From assembly GCA_008360955.1 (NCBI GenBank), contig LUCM01008144.1:81086-145085 (forward strand): DNA of 64,000 nucleotides, in the 5' to 3' direction. Source of the stretch: Fasciolopsis buskii (taxonomy: Eukaryota > Platyhelminthes > Trematoda > Plagiorchiida > Fasciolidae). This document shows, in pieces, positions 42,131-55,299 of the stretch. Under the pieces are notes generated by a model. That model was given only the letters and a program-made list of their open reading frames with translations, made no database searches and was not told the DNA's origin. Positions within the stretch are counted from its first letter, which is position 1, and the number at the start of each line of letters is the position of its first letter. A program made the position numbers and the translations under genes.

Positions 42131-45100
42131 ACATCCAAAACACTTTCAGACATTCAGAGTCTCCTGCACAATGAATTTATAAAACTTGTATTAATATCTT
42201 CAACATGCCTCGAGTCGCAAATTCCAATTCGGACATACTTCTGCTTACCGTAACTCCATTTTATCATAAGTTGCTTGTCTGCTGGTTGATCATATGAAAT
42301 TGTTTGCAGAAATACGGAACTGTTTGGTTCGCTGAATGTAGATCCTTTTCAAATTACATTTTCGTATTCTCGATATTGTGATTCTAAATTCACGCAAACG
42401 ATGTAAAAAGCTAACAACTCCCCCATTCGGATACATAAAGCTTACGGTTGACCTGATGATTCTACAGGATGTTCATGATGTGACGAGATTTTCGAACTTC
42501 GATTATTGTATTTCACCGACTGGGGCAGGTTGGACTTTCGGATAAGGGTTAACTAGATTCGTCCCTTCTGTTGGTTGGAGACAGTTAAGTACAACAGGAA
42601 GTAGGAAGTTTGATCTCTCACCTTCAAGAAAGAAACGGAACCGATTCAAAACAAAGTCCCTTGCTTGACTTCGATTTAATCAACTTTTCGAACCGCCTTT
42701 TCTGATTGGATGGTTTCGGTTATTTGTCCTACCCCGGAGTTACAAAAATCGTTATTTGGTTAAAAAACTGCTAACATTGGTTTGTCTGTCTGATTTTCAC
42801 TTCCGGAATGTCACTTGACTCGATGGCGATTATTGACTTTCCCAATGCTGCTTTTCTAGTTGGCCGATCGATCCGTGCAGATGTCGCAATGCTGGACAAA
42901 AAATTTATTTTCAATTAATGTAGGCGAAATCCCCGAGTCTTTCTTCATCTATAGTAATTTTTAGTCGATTGTTTTCTAAGCCAATATTCGCTCAAGGAAG
43001 GACTATACGCTTCTCCGTCGTTTCTTAGGTTTGTTGTATCATACTACAGCTTCACGAATCACACTGTTCCCCGATCGAAATCTTCTGCACTGACCATCGG
43101 GGTTGGGAAATATTTACAATAAGAAAACAGGGCTGAGGAGGAAAAAGGTTCGTCGTTTGGAACCATGCTACCCTTGATGAGGTTCAACTTAACAACCAAT
43201 TTGGATGAGAAAAGTAGTACACAGTTGAGAAACAATGGAATCAAGCTGAACAGTTGTCAGCGGGAATAGCACCAGAGGCTCTCGTAGCCCAAGAAATAAT
43301 TGCAAAACGATGGCAAACGAAGGTATGATCTATATGCGATTTCGTCAGATTGCAGCCGGAATCAGCGATCAAACAAAACTGATAATGAGTTTGGGGATTC
43401 GAAACTTCTTTTTAATTTATACAGTATACTTGCATGAAGTCAGACTATAGGACGAAAGAATAACCAGGAGAACAGGTTAGGCGGAATGAGTGTGAGGAAC
43501 ATTTTTTGTGCATATCGTTGTCTTCTTGAAAGATCGAAACAGTAGTGAGCGCACTCTCGCATTTCAGTCATGTTTGTATTCGAGTTCTCGGTCTTAACCT
43601 AAATCTGAGACCCTCAGAATGGGCGCAATGAAACTAAGGGATGGGACAAATAAAATGTATTCCCGTCACTTGGTGTCAAATTTAAGCTGTTTGGATCAAT
43701 TAAGTCTATCGATTTTGTCATTTTCAATAGCAGAAATGTGTTAACGAAGGCGAAGAGAAAAGAAAACGTTTACTTACTAAAGCTTGACCAAATACGGTTC
43801 CGATTAGCCAGAACAAGTACAAAAACGGACGCATCCATCGTGGGGCTCGAATTGCATGCCATCGGGCTTGACAACATCCGTTCAGAGGACTACCTTGAGA
43901 ACATGCACACAAGACCGGGTCGAGGCCAAATCTTTCGGGGGAATTAGCTGACCTTAGGGTCAATCGACGTTGTAGTTCAAACAAATAGAGCAACTGGAAA
44001 AGCTTGGACCATCGATATTGATCCAACCAGTCGGATAGGCTGGAGACAACATGAGTGAACTGCCATGGAAAAGTCCCAGCGGAGATATCCAATAGAGGCA
44101 AGCCACCACTGATAATAATAAGATGCAGTCCGTATGAATGAACGTGTTCCGAGGGCGGAAGAAGAGAGCACGGGGAGGTATGAGGTGAATCTATCGGTGA
44201 CTATTCTTTTAACACCGTAGGTTATTCCGTCGTTACTCAACCTTTCCTCGTTGTAGCTCAGCTACGTCTCATCGTTTCTCATCGATGTGTGATCATTTGC
44301 ATTCGCTCACGTCAATCCTCACCCTGGTTTTGTCTGTTCACAACTGTACAGCGTAGCTCTTTTCAACAGCAAATCGTGGTTAAAACTATGTTGTATGAAA
44401 ACCGGTGCTCATAATTATGCTACAGTTCTTCCTTGACATTACCTGGATCGACGGAGATTACACTGGAAAGGATGGACGTAAAAATAAATGCACAATACCT
44501 CATTCAAGAAATATCCTAAAGGAAATTCATACGGCTAGTAAAATTGACCAACTGAGTGTCATTCTTTCCTTCGGTGTTCAGTTTGATATTCCGTGTTGAC
44601 CAAAGCGATCGTGGATGTCCTCAGGTTAATCACAAACGTGTACACACTAGAAGGCAACTTCGTGACTCACAATCCTGCGGGTGGAACTCGGCACAATGAG
44701 CTAATACAAGTCGTTTGAAAGTACATTAGGCCAACTTGATTTTAAACTAAACGTATTGTCTATTGGAGATGCTACACAGCCGTGAACAATAAAAAAAACG
44801 AATTACTACACACGGGGGAGGAAAGGTGCGATGGGAGGAAGGATAAATGCGTCAAAGATTGGAATCGACAAATTAGGGCGGAGCGACGGAGAAACTCTCT
44901 CGAACAGAAGGACAAGCTGCCTGTACAAACCGCATCCCTCATAAGTGCAGCAGGAAATATCTTACGAAAGTTGTTTCAACATCATTTAACTGCTTCGAAC
45001 GAGGTCTTTTCAAATGACATCGAAATGAACGTTGTGGAACGAGGCATAATTGAAAAAAAAACATTTGAACCAACCACACTACTGAAAAAATGATATGTCC

Positions 45101-45989
45101 GGAAAATTTTTAAGGTGTGGTCCGAGAGGCAGTCGATCAAGCGTAGCAACGTAGACAAATATTTTCTGCCAAACACAAGTGCGCCAAGGAAATAAAAGAG
45201 ACGTTGTGCCTTGGCAACGCCAAAGACTTTTGTTTTATACAAGTCCAAATCCTAAAGGGAACTAACTATAAACCACACACCTCACAGAGCTTCCATCTGC
45301 ACCTTCCCGATTACAAATAACCGAACATTACAAAGGGTGCAAACAATGGCATAAAAACTGCACTTAACGTAACTCAGAAAAGTGGGCCAGAATTTTAGCA
45401 GGTCAAACCACCATGTGCCCAGGGTTATATGCATTCCCGGCACATCCAGCGGTCAGATTTGAAATCCAATTTCATTGACTTGTTCCTCATTCATGTAATA
45501 GGTTGTTCCTATTTTTAGAGGGAACAGTTGAGTCTTTACGCTTCCCTACAACTACCTGTGCACACCTTGAAGCCTACCGGTGTGATGGATTCAACTTGAT
45601 ATTTTTCATTGTTGTTGTAGAAACATCATTTTGAAATTTTTTAAAGATAATGTGAAATTGTTCCACTAAAATGTACGAAATTCCCGGTGCGTGTCTTTTA
45701 TTCTGGTTGAAGAAGCACGTGACTGCAGCTAGGACACCAGTTCAAAAGAACAGCCCCGACAATTCACGTGATGTCACCAAGTGGAATATAATTGGGTCAG
45801 TGATGTGTTTATTTTACTGTAGGTCGGAGCTGCCAAACCACGGTCACAGGGCCATAAATAATGGACGGATGCTACTACTAAATAACGGAAAACCTGTGGC
45901 GTATCCGAAGAGGAATTTTTAATGTTCTATTGTCTAATCTTTGCTTACTTTTTACACGTGGCCCATTAAGCCACATTTTTACTTTTTTA

Positions 45990-46172
45990 GATGAAGTGAA
46001 TTTAACAATTCCCCAAAATATGATACTTACCGTTCAAAAATTTCGCTTGAAACCGGATGCTAAAAAAACGAAGAAGTATCGGAAAATCAAAATAAGTGCC
46101 AGTTGGTTTGACCTGAATCGACCGGATTTGTATATCGTAGCCCAAAACCGGGGGGCGTCGAATGAAAGCTGA
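45990..46172 (+). CDS. Weak candidate terminal exon
   Basis: A strong acceptor-like run (TTTTTACTTTTTTAG, about 45,976-45,990) precedes an open phase that reads EVNLTIPQNMILTVQKF and KIKISASWFDLNRPDLYI before a TGA at 46,170. No family was recognised and no upstream exon was linked. Chance cannot be excluded. Confidence 0.2.
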   Translation, partial: DEVNLTIPQNMILTVQKFRLKPDAKKTKKYRKIKISASWFDLNRPDLYIVAQNRGASNES

Positions 46173-46342
46173 CAAGTCACGTGATTTCTTCTAATTAGGT
46201 CAGTTATATCTGCTTGTTATTTGGTGAGACCGATACAACAAAGCTGGTTGACCCGTATAGGAAACAACATGTCTGGGTGGTTTACGTGTGTTAAAGCACT
46301 TGTACATTATCCCATCTCCGCATTATCAACAATTCCAGCAGC

Positions 46343-46485
46343 AGACGGTCAAACACAATTTCGCCCTGATCTCCAAGTTATGCAAATTCGATTCCAGAAA
46401 TGCATATGCAACGCCTCAGGACGCTGGACTTACCAATGTTGTTAGTTCCTCTTCTAAGTCCACCAAAATGGAACAGGTTGGCTGA
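46343..46485 (+). CDS. Weak candidate exon
   Basis: After TCAACAATTCCAGCAG the plus strand stays open as HNFALISKLCKFDSRNAYAT and NVVSSSSKSTKMEQ, with GT at GGAACAG|GTTGGC or a stop shortly after (TGA, 46,483). The composition is protein-like. No domain was recognised. Confidence 0.2.
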
Positions 46486-47448
46486 AGCATCATGTGAATT
46501 TACGAGGCAAGCCAATCAAGTAGGTCTGCTTGGATTGACAATACAATCGACATTCCCCATATGATGATGTGACACACTAGAAAAAAAACAGCGCACATTG
46601 ACGCCGACAACTGCCAATGACGTAGCCCGCAGTGAAAATGTGATTAATAGTTTTACATTTTAGACTTGACCCGTCCCCACCTACTGTGCTTACATTGTAC
46701 GAATTTCGCCATCCACTGGTTCCACCAGTAAACAGAGTTTTCAGCAAGAGCCGAAATCGATGCAGCAAAAATTGTGGCACAATGGTCCCATTGTGAAATG
46801 TCGTTCATGTGTCCGGAGAATTTCGTAATTCTTGTTGTTCGAGTTTCGCAAAACATGCACGTATGTCAGCGTCGATCAAAAGAAGCATACTTTGTGAGGA
46901 AAACATTTCATGGTTAACCAATCTACTTCCATTTGTTATCGAGTGTATTTGCAAGATGATAGGATATGGTATATGCGTATGCGTCATAAAGGGTAGGATA
47001 ATTCTTTAGAAAAGCGCATGGAGGCTACGAGGAATTTCAAAATAACAATCAAGGACCTCGAAAGATTATTCTTCGCTGTCATTAATTTCACGGGGAGTAT
47101 CTAACTACTGTCGAACCGTTAGTGATTCCATCGGATAACTTCAAAATATTGGTTAGGTTCAAGCCCTTCATTCATGCTATCTTATTCGGTTAGGTTGATC
47201 ACAAAAATGACGGGCCGAAGACAGCTAAAAATATGGAATGCAGTAAGTGCATGTTTAAAGTAGCAATTCTGAGCTGCATTACTGTCATGGCTCTTAGGGC
47301 ATCCTCCGCTTCTTTCGTTTTCGTCAATTATTGAATTTACATTTGTGGTTGACAGGAAACCTGAGGCACGCATTAGTAACCACATCATAGCAAACCGATC
47401 TCAACCCTACAATAGAATTGAAGGTACTTTGGTACAGTAGGTAAGACA

Positions 47449-48105
47449 TTACAACTTCAGTGAAATATCAAACTGACGTTGCAAGTGCCCCACTCCAGCG
47501 TGTGGCGCTTGAGCCTTAGATACGCGCGTGCCTATTCCTATTATCGTGCAGCCATCGTCAGCCAAGCGGCTGCCGAGGTAGGTGAAACTCCCGACAGCCG
47601 TTAGATCTTCACCATCGAGTATCAAGTTCGGTACTAACGTCGTCCAGTCGTGTAACGGTGCTTTACACCTTGAAGGTGCAAAGCACATGCTGAATCGAGC
47701 TACAGTCCTCGTGAGTTCGTCTACTGCAGACTGCACTCCTTCTGCAGATTCGAACTAGCACACGGAGTTATCTACGTAATTTAGGTCATAGCTTCGCTCC
47801 ATTTGCCATTTCGACCTCTACATCCTGAACACCTTCTGAAGCATCCTTCATTACATTGTCCATGAAGAAGTTGAACAAGAATGGAGAGGTGAGACACTTT
47901 TGTTGAACACTTCTAATCGTTTCGAATAAACTTGAAACTTCACCGTATATGCATAGGCATGAGAGTATAATGCTCCCAGGAGGTTGCTGTCTGGGATTAT
48001 GGGACTTTCCATTTCTGTCGCATACGGTTTCACTAACCGAAATCCGAAGCCGCGCATAAGCTTAAACAGCCTTTGACTGTTACCTGAAGCAGCTGTTACT
48101 TCCAT
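47449..48105 (-). pseudogene. RTE linker and RT C-terminal remnant
   Basis: From 48,105 the minus strand reads EVTAASGNSQRLFKLMRGFG, the linker between endonuclease and RT, then near 47,900 a fragment SVSPLHSCSTSS that parallels the RQGCPLSPFLFN motif. The frame 47,736-47,449 has RTVARFSMCFAPSRCK and VGSFTYLGSRLADDGC, the post-catalytic RT part that follows the YADD box in this family. The region with the first catalytic aspartate and the YADD box itself are absent. Confidence 0.75.
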
Positions 48106-48549
48106 TTACCCGGCTATCTTAACCCACCATTTTTCATGATCCTTCTTAAGACCTATCTTATTCACCTCATCGCAGTTTGAGAGCTGTCGCCTTTGCGCCT
48201 TTGGACTTGGCGGCTTTTGCGAGATCCAGTGCCTTTAATAGACGGTAGGTATAGGGATGCAAGTGAAACATGAAGCCAAGTGCATCATCTCCTTGATTTG
48301 GTTCCACTGCTCGGTATCAGTACTGCCCGTCGGAGATCTTGGCTGTCCAATAGTTTCTGTTCATAACTGGTGCAAACGGTCAGATCAGACAGACGTTCTA
48401 CGGCTAACTGGGTTTGCGTTCACGACGCTGACCATGGAGTTGCTGGAAAAAACGCACTAAAACTGACGCATGGTCCGATTCTACAAACATGGTCAAGTAG
48501 GATCAGCAGTTCTGAACAGGACCTCGCCAACGGTAGGTCACTGCGATAT

Positions 48550-49190
48550 GGTCAACCTGACTCAAACTACCTGCTGAGTTAGATTACGCTGTCGTTATGC
48601 AACGCGAACTGCGGCGGAAATTCGTATCAGATAGGTATAAATGATTGTCCACACAAGATTGGAGAAACATACCCCGCTGAGTCGGCGAGGAGCAACGCCC
48701 ACCCAAGCAAGCTTCCAACTTGTGCATTGAAATCACCTGCTACCACTATGAAGTCAGAGCCTTTGCCCATCTGAACAAGGGCGACAAGTTCGCTTCGGAA
48801 CTTTTCTTTTTGTATGTCGGCCCTACAGTCTGCTGGGACGTACGTCGATCTGAGAAACAAGTCGCAATTAACAAAGCTATCCCTTCTTACGCCAACTGAC
48901 TCCCACGGCCTTACGGCACATTAACACCTAGTAAACGGGATCCAGTCCAAAAGAATCGATTCAGGCTTTTCACTCATGACTATCACTACACCGTACTGAC
49001 TCGCAGCTGGGGCTGCTTCATCTCATAATGAACCCGGAAAAATCTTGATGAGATATTAGGTGGAGTTGGTTGATATACATTATGCAAAGCCTAAATTTGT
49101 GCTTCGCTGACGCAGCAGACATCACTAGTTGGTGAGTCCATTGTCAGCGCTAAACACGCTTGCTGATCAGCCTGAATGAGCACAATCATA
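48550..49190 (-). pseudogene. RTE endonuclease (APE type) remnant
   Basis: This domain would nick target DNA to prime reverse transcription. At about 49,190 the minus strand reads QADQQACLALTMDSPTSDVC followed by VSEAQI, the position of the catalytic E in APE-type enzymes (SETRIQD in the copy at 42.0 kb). Further on, ESILLDWIPFTR at about 48,960 and STYVPADCRADIQKEKFRSE with VVAGDFNAQVG (48,842-48,715) are present. The last is the GDFN box, with D and N conserved. Stops and frame changes lie between the parts. A C-terminal VDHIAVTYRWRG-type segment is seen near 48.53 kb. Confidence 0.8.
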
Positions 49191-49210
49191 GAAGGCGCTG
49201 AGTTTCAGAG

Positions 49211-50397
49211 ACTAAAGACGCTTGAGAAAACTTGGGCTACCAGGGTGAAAACCACCTGCTACACTATTTGACAATGAGCCGTTGCATGTTTCGGGCATGT
49301 TACCGATAAGGGTAACATGGGTAGACAGAGCCGAGAAAGAGAAGGTTGGGAAAAAAGGTTGAGTAAAAGAGAGGGAACTCTGAACAGCAGCAAGTTTATC
49401 ATTAATCTCCCTGCTCGATGGAATGGAGAACGCGGTCCTGACTATCCCGCGCGATGACCGATACAGTATGAAATTCTCCGAAAACGTGTAACTCAGGGGG
49501 AATAGTAGACGGCTACCAGTAAGGAGTCCAGCCACTAAGCAAGGGAAAAACTAGGGTTCCCAACCAAAACGTTTAGTTCTAACAAGAACCTGTATGCAAG
49601 ACAACGGGAAGTAGCTTAATGGATCAATTATCCTTCCTCCCCATTTTCCGATTGAGTTCTCAGCTCCAATCAACCCCCAACTTGAAAAACCCAGAGACTA
49701 CTTCATCAGACCTTTACTCGTTGACCTTCCATGTACGACTGCAGCATCGGCTCGAGAGAAGACGTCCTGTATAGCTCGTCGGGCGATACAGGCAAGCAAG
49801 CCGTCACATCGCATCAGGGTGGAGTCTCGCTGTGACGAAAACAAAGGAAGCGGAAGATGTGTCAACGAGCACGAAAGTCAATTAGGCCAGAGTGGCTGCT
49901 CCAGACATGTACTCACTTCTTTCCCTGTTTCCAAATGGCTTCGGCTTTGCTTTTTACTGATCAGCCTAACCGAATGAGAAATTTATCGACCGGTTTAATC
50001 TGATCTTGGCGATAACAAAGAAAACGATCAAGCAAGGAAAAAGTTAGGAACATCGAACTCGATATCTTAGACTATATTAGTTAACTTAAAGCAGTTTCAG
50101 GGAACCAAGCATACACGGTGCTCACAGAATGCCCTCTCTAATAAAATGCTCAAGTTTCGACAGTCTTGAGACAAATATTTGAAAGTGGACCCCGTGCTTA
50201 TTGTCATGAGACTTGAATGTCCCGGTCTCAGCGACACGTCTCCGGTTCGACGCTACCCAACTGCAAAGGGCTAGGCGCCTGCCACAAATTCGGGTGGTTA
50301 AAACAGCTACCACTGCTTTCGAGACGTGCTCATCAGCGTACTTTTGAGTGAAAGACGACCTTTAGGCAGTTAAATAATATTTGGTACATGTTAGCAG
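49211..50397. other. No recognised gene; possible RTE 5' leader near 49.2-49.5 kb
   Basis: A 107-codon minus frame at 49,535-49,212 directly precedes the RTE endonuclease in its reading direction and may be its 5' leader or an N-terminal extension, but no domain is visible. The rest is unassigned. Confidence 0.3.
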
Positions 50398-50599
50398 TAG
50401 GAGATTGAGTGTTTCCATGAGATAATTCACCATATGATATCATCGTTCAACTGACCACCAAGAAAACATGGAAGCACCGTACAGCTGTTTCATCCTTGTT
50501 AGGAATCATTAACAGTGCATATTTACAGCGCCCGAACAGGGACGCGAACCCGAGACGAAAAATTCTGAGTCGAACGCCTCAGTCATTATGCTACTGGGC
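50398..50599 (-). repeat. SINE-B, complete copy
   Basis: The 70-base tRNA-like head (50,599-50,530) includes GTTCGACTCAGAATTTTTCG and B-box GGGTTCGCGTCCC. The body has GGATGAAACAGCTGTACGGT and the tail ends TATGGTGAATTATCTCATGG near 50,420, with a terminal segment reaching about 50,398. Confidence 0.85.
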
Positions 50600-53089
50600 A
50601 GGCTCTTAACCGTTTGTTGAACTTCACCACACGATGATGTTGCACCCATCCGTCACTGACTTGCACGGCCACGGGCCGCTAGCGTAATTAACCCCTACGG
50701 ATAAATGACTCCTCTGATGTGATCAGGCTCATTTCACCCCCTTCCATACACAAACGGTCAATGTCGACAGCTTGTACGGAGATTCGATTGGCTTGATTTT
50801 ACGGCTTCAAATAAACGTCGATATTATCGAGGATCAACATTTTGTGGCCTATCACTGAGTTTCGCTCTTTCGCAGCTGCTCCCAGCTTGAAAGCGATGAA
50901 CTCGTCAGTGGACGGCTGGTCCGGGTATGTTTCTTTCCATGAACATACGACACCGGGAAGCGCTAGTCATTCAAATTCAACCACACACGTTTCAAAAGCA
51001 GGACACCTGCAAAAGCAGTCCAAATTGTTGACCGATCGGTTGCCGACGGTTTGCACTAAACGTGTAAGGTGCAATTCCGAATCGAGGACATGCTTTCAAG
51101 CGGGTGCACTTGTGATCGTCTTGATGTCGACAAAATTATAAAGAGGAACATCAGAATCGACAACAGATCTTAACTCAGTAACAAAAGTGCGCTTCAGAAT
51201 TTTATCCGCATTCTAAAAAACTATCCTAAGAAACGTTGTTCAAGGTAGTTGAAACATCGGAAAATTGTTATGTCTAGCCACCGCGGCATGTTCTGATAAG
51301 ATAAGTTCGCACATTCCCCTAGTAGTATATTTCGCCACGAACAATGGGGATTGACACGAAAACCCATCCGTACAAGATTTTTTATGTGAATGATTTCGGT
51401 GACAGATGTTAGGATATGTATCGCAATTTCTCAACAACGAGTGATAGAAGACGTGAAGGAATGTTGTAGCTCAGTCTGCTTTGGGATGTTCTGGTCTGAA
51501 AATAACGATATTTGACGTAGAAAACCAATAAACCAAGACAAAAAAAGTATCATGCTTCATTTGGCAAATGAAAGAAAGTTGGCAGTGCGAGTAGAGCAGC
51601 TGCTCTGCTAACTAACCTTGACACATTTTATCGGATATAACGTCTACGGGATTCTAGAACGTCTCAACGGTGACAGATTATCACTTGCGTTTCAATATAG
51701 TTTTTATTCACTACTTCATTCATGGATTCGCACACTTCGATACAACCTTTAGTTTTGAAAATCTCCGACCGTCTACAGTGGGTTGAGAACAGGAGTGTGA
51801 AACAATAACAGGTTGCTAGTTAAATCTGAGTTGCGGAATGAGACATAAGCAAAATGAAAAACGGTTTGTGCTTGATAATTTATTATCACAAAAGCAGGAC
51901 AACGTTCGTTTGTGTCACTCACTAAATTTAAGGACAAATACAAATAACTGCCCAAATTCATTTTGTGGGCCAACCGATTCGACTTATTTTTTGCTTATAA
52001 AGTTTTGATCTCCTCGTAGATCGCGGTGCAGTAGATGTATGGATTTGATTGTGAGAAACCGTTGACGGCTGAGTTATTCGAACCAACCACATGGACGCCA
52101 TTCACGTCGCGGTAGTAGTACCATATGTGTTGGAGCAGGTGATCCGACAGTTCACGGGCAAAAGGGATTCTGGATAACGCCAGGACGAGATTCGTCTCCA
52201 GGTTCAAATCCCACCGGGGACATCAAATTTTCCTATCTAGATCTAGTCGGAATTCTTTAAATCTGTCAAATTGTTTATTAAAAAGGTTGGTTTTGGTCGT
52301 TTGCGTCGCTCATGCAACCTATGCGCATTGCATTCAATTGCCAAAACACTCCGATCCGCTTTCTCTCTCTCTCTCTCTCAATAAAAAGGAATTTCCCTTC
52401 CAAACGTCAAGGACAGCGATTCACTCTACCCTGCTCACTAAGATCTCTCATCGGGAACCTTTAGATCACTATAAGCACGTGGCTACAGGACCGGAATTAG
52501 CATGACAACACTTAGCTAAATGCAAATGAGTAGACCTTAAACATGTTTTTCACGTAAACCGCTGACTAACTGGATCCTATTGAGGGTCCGTGGTCGGATG
52601 CAGAACAACCCTACCTAGAATGACCCTTATTGACAATGAGGTATTCTGGAATCTTATATGCGTTATAGCCTAAGCATGCGTACAAGAAGAAAAGCGACAC
52701 GACCGATCCACTCATAACTAACTTGCAGCCTCACCATATAAGTCAAAGGGGATACGACAGTTCTTCGCGGTGTTGTTTTTTTGTCAGTTTTCGTCATGAC
52801 CACGTTTTATCTGAAGCTGGGGAATGCAACTAACGGATAGTCAGAAATGGTTGTTGTTCTGTGTTAAGAGGTGGAGATTGTGAGGTAAGACTACGAGCTA
52901 GTTTCAAAAATTCGCAGGCTTTTTATTTCGGTACGATCAGTCATGTAACAGTGAGGATGGATCAGGTCTGAGAAGCAGGACCGGGCTAATGACCTAAATG
53001 GTTGCAGGCCAGGAGGCAAGGTGGGGAGCCAACCATTCGCTCTAACTCTGAAACAAAGAAAAAACGGTCTATACCATTTCAGGATTGAG
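50600..53089. other. Long stretch without recognised gene
   Basis: It contains a (TC)n run at 52,362-52,379 and an isolated B-box-like GGTTCAAATCC near 52,201 without a credible A-box. No gene was supported. Confidence 0.4.
52362..52379 (+). repeat. (TC)n microsatellite
   Basis: Nine TC units. Confidence 0.95.
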
Positions 53090-53770
53090 TTCAGAAAAAT
53101 AACATTAGAAGAGAGGCTGTAAGTTTGACTTGGGGTCAAGCGTCTGTGGTAAATCTCATCTGCCCCTGGTGCCTCTCATTGGCTAATTGAATACATCAGT
53201 CACCAGTCCATGAATAGTCGCCTGTCCTCTCACACTCTTTCTGAAAAGGACAAAGAAGGACCTTAGTCTTGCGTCATGGGCGCTAGTAGACGGACGGCAA
53301 TACAGCGGGGTGCCCTGTAGTTCGGCGATTTATGCGAAACTGAGGTCTGTCGTAGTTCTTTTCACAAGAAGTGTGAGAAGGCAAGTGGCCAATGATGGGC
53401 TGGTGACTGATATGCATAACTGGCCGACGAGATGGACCAGAGGCGAGCGAGACTTACTACAGCCGTTTGTTTTCAGGGTAAACGTACAGTTTCTCACATT
53501 CACTTGCAGTTTCTCATTTCAACCAAAATGGTGTAGTTTTCGTGACACGTTTAGAGGCGAACAGAGGCGGCGTTCAAAGTGAAGATAAAAGAAGAAACAA
53601 TGTGTCCGAGAGAGGGATGGCGACCGGCTACTGAGTCCCATTCCGAGTATAGAACGGCTAGAGACTATTTTAATCCTCTTTTGATTAAGTGGGGTGGGGT
53701 TGAAAAAGAATCGAGACGACTGATTAAAGCAGCTGGAGTTAGCCACCACGACAAAAGAATTTTAAAGCAA
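53090..53770 (+). repeat. R1 interspersed repeat, most complete copy
   Basis: About 680 bases. The first 440 match 36,918-37,330; the last 230 match the copies at 3.4-3.6 and 23.4-23.7 kb, so this copy links the two halves. No open frame, tRNA-like head, or terminal inverted repeat was recognised, and the class is unknown. All four copies are in the same orientation and substantially diverged. Confidence 0.75.
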
Positions 53771-53839
53771 AGGTACTAAGAAAAGTTAACGAGACAGGAA
53801 AAATTTGCCGCGTTGTTTAGTACAATTTGACGATCATGG

Positions 53840-53867
53840 ATATATATATATATATATATATATATTA
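53840..53867 (+). repeat. (AT)n microsatellite
   Basis: About fourteen TA units. Confidence 0.97.
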
Positions 53868-54272
53868 TGGGCATGGCGTCAAACTTGCACTTACCGGTGT
53901 GCTTCCTCACTCATTAGAATGATACGCCCAGCTTGGGTGGTTGAACTGACGCGGTCAAAACAATCAAATAAAAGCTGAACCAGAAGTACTTGAGCCAGAA
54001 AATTATGCTGAATCGACCATTCGAACCCATCTCGGGTGAGTGACGTCGGTGTGTCGGAGCAACACGAGCGCTTGGGGCTGTCGTGGGGGTGGAATCCGGA
54101 GAATATCGGTGGGAGCATTTGACGTCCTGCTTCAAACAAATCAATTAGCTTCCGGCGGATGAGACGAATGATCCAAGATCCAATAGCTCGCAGGCGAGGT
54201 GAGATGAATCTGTGCAGAGCCACATAAGGCGATCTACAAGGGGGGGCGGAATGATATTCATTAAAACCCTAC
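53868..54272. other. Unassigned 405-bp block between two AT arrays
   Basis: A GC-richer block with open frames on the minus strand of 110 and 76 codons (from 54,223 and 54,144), neither with a recognised motif. It is bounded on both sides by AT dinucleotide arrays. Confidence 0.4.
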
Positions 54273-54304
54273 GTATATATATATATATGTATATGTATAT
54301 ATAT
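54273..54304 (+). repeat. Imperfect (AT)n microsatellite
   Basis: TA units interrupted by two TG steps. Confidence 0.95.
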
Positions 54305-55299
54305 TGTGTGATATAATTAGGGGAGGCTGTGTGCACGACCTTGGTTATTCAGGCAAAATAATCTGAACATGGAAAGTGAAAACCTGTAAACGTGTGGAAA
54401 TAGTGTGTAGATGGATCGAAGGACTTGAGGTTTTATCCTAGATATTAATCAGGAAGGTCAACCGAATCACTCATTCCACAAAAGCAATTTTCACTGAACA
54501 TTGCATTTAAAATTATATCAGAGTGAACAAGCTAGAAGTAGTCCTTTAATAACTGGAAAAGTGTTAATCCACCGAAGTTTAGTGTCAATTATTTGCGAGG
54601 GTTAACAAAACCTATTGTAGAGAGAAATTGCACTGCATCAACGGGATCACTGAACTTGAGGTCCCGTTGTTAAGCGTCGTTAAAACGTTATCCCGTGTAA
54701 GGGACAATAGTTTAATCATAACCACTTGCGAAATCTGATATTCCTCAAGAAACCTAAGTTCATACTTTGGAGTGAAGGAGTTCTGTAGTATTTTACGAAA
54801 AACTAAGCAATACCGTAAACTGGAGACATTAGATCAACCAGATAAAAGCACAAAGACGACTTGATCGATCGAAAACCATGCCGAACGCTCTTTGAGACAG
54901 TATGACAGGTTGCATACCAGTTAAGTGTATGCTCCGCATTGGAAAAGAGGACGAATAAGTATGCAATGGTTTAGATGTTGGCCGATGTGTGGCAATGTGA
55001 TGAACGCGGAACGAAAAATTCGCGTGTTGTTCTTTGCCTTGAAATTCAAGTTTCCGTGGGTTCCACAGAGGCGATCAATTAGTTTTGTTGATAGGCCCAT
55101 GGAGAGCTCATGATAAGAGAACATGAATTTCGCTTAAACTTACCACATCGGTTGACAAATGTAACTTTTTATCTAGCTTAATTATGTGGATCGTAATGAA
55201 ACACACAAATAAGCAAAATCTAATCTGTGCACGTGAAAAATGCAAGTTTACACGTGATGAGTTTCAATTTCAATACGATTTATTGAAGATCACACCTCC
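54305..55299. other. No recognised feature
   Basis: Opposed short frames at 54,921-55,124 have no motif. Confidence 0.35.

Larger units (their letters stand above)
42131..47429. other. Long stretch, no confirmed gene
   Basis: Apart from weak exon candidates at 46.0-46.5 kb, nothing was recognised. A K/E-rich 103-codon plus frame at 44,782-45,093 and a 125-codon minus frame at 44,101-43,724 lack motifs. Confidence 0.35.
47430..49210 (-). mobile_element. RTE-type non-LTR retrotransposon, endonuclease and RT parts
   Basis: The minus strand carries the APE-type endonuclease (about 49,190-48,550), linker, and the RT end of an RTE-like element. The central RT palm (YADD) region is missing or too decayed between about 47,740 and 47,850. 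Orientation is opposite to the fuller copy at 55.3 kb. Numerous stops are present. Confidence 0.8.

Noticed and set aside
44782..45093. 103-codon K/E-rich plus frame
   Set aside because: Purine-rich composition alone can keep the frame open; no motif or splice context.
52180..52230. B-box-like GGTTCAAATCC as a tRNA or SINE
   Set aside because: No credible A-box, acceptor pairing or anticodon arm at proper spacing.
53891..54223. 110-codon minus frame between AT arrays
   Set aside because: No domain, overlaps another open frame, and no splice or repeat support; kept only as an unassigned block.
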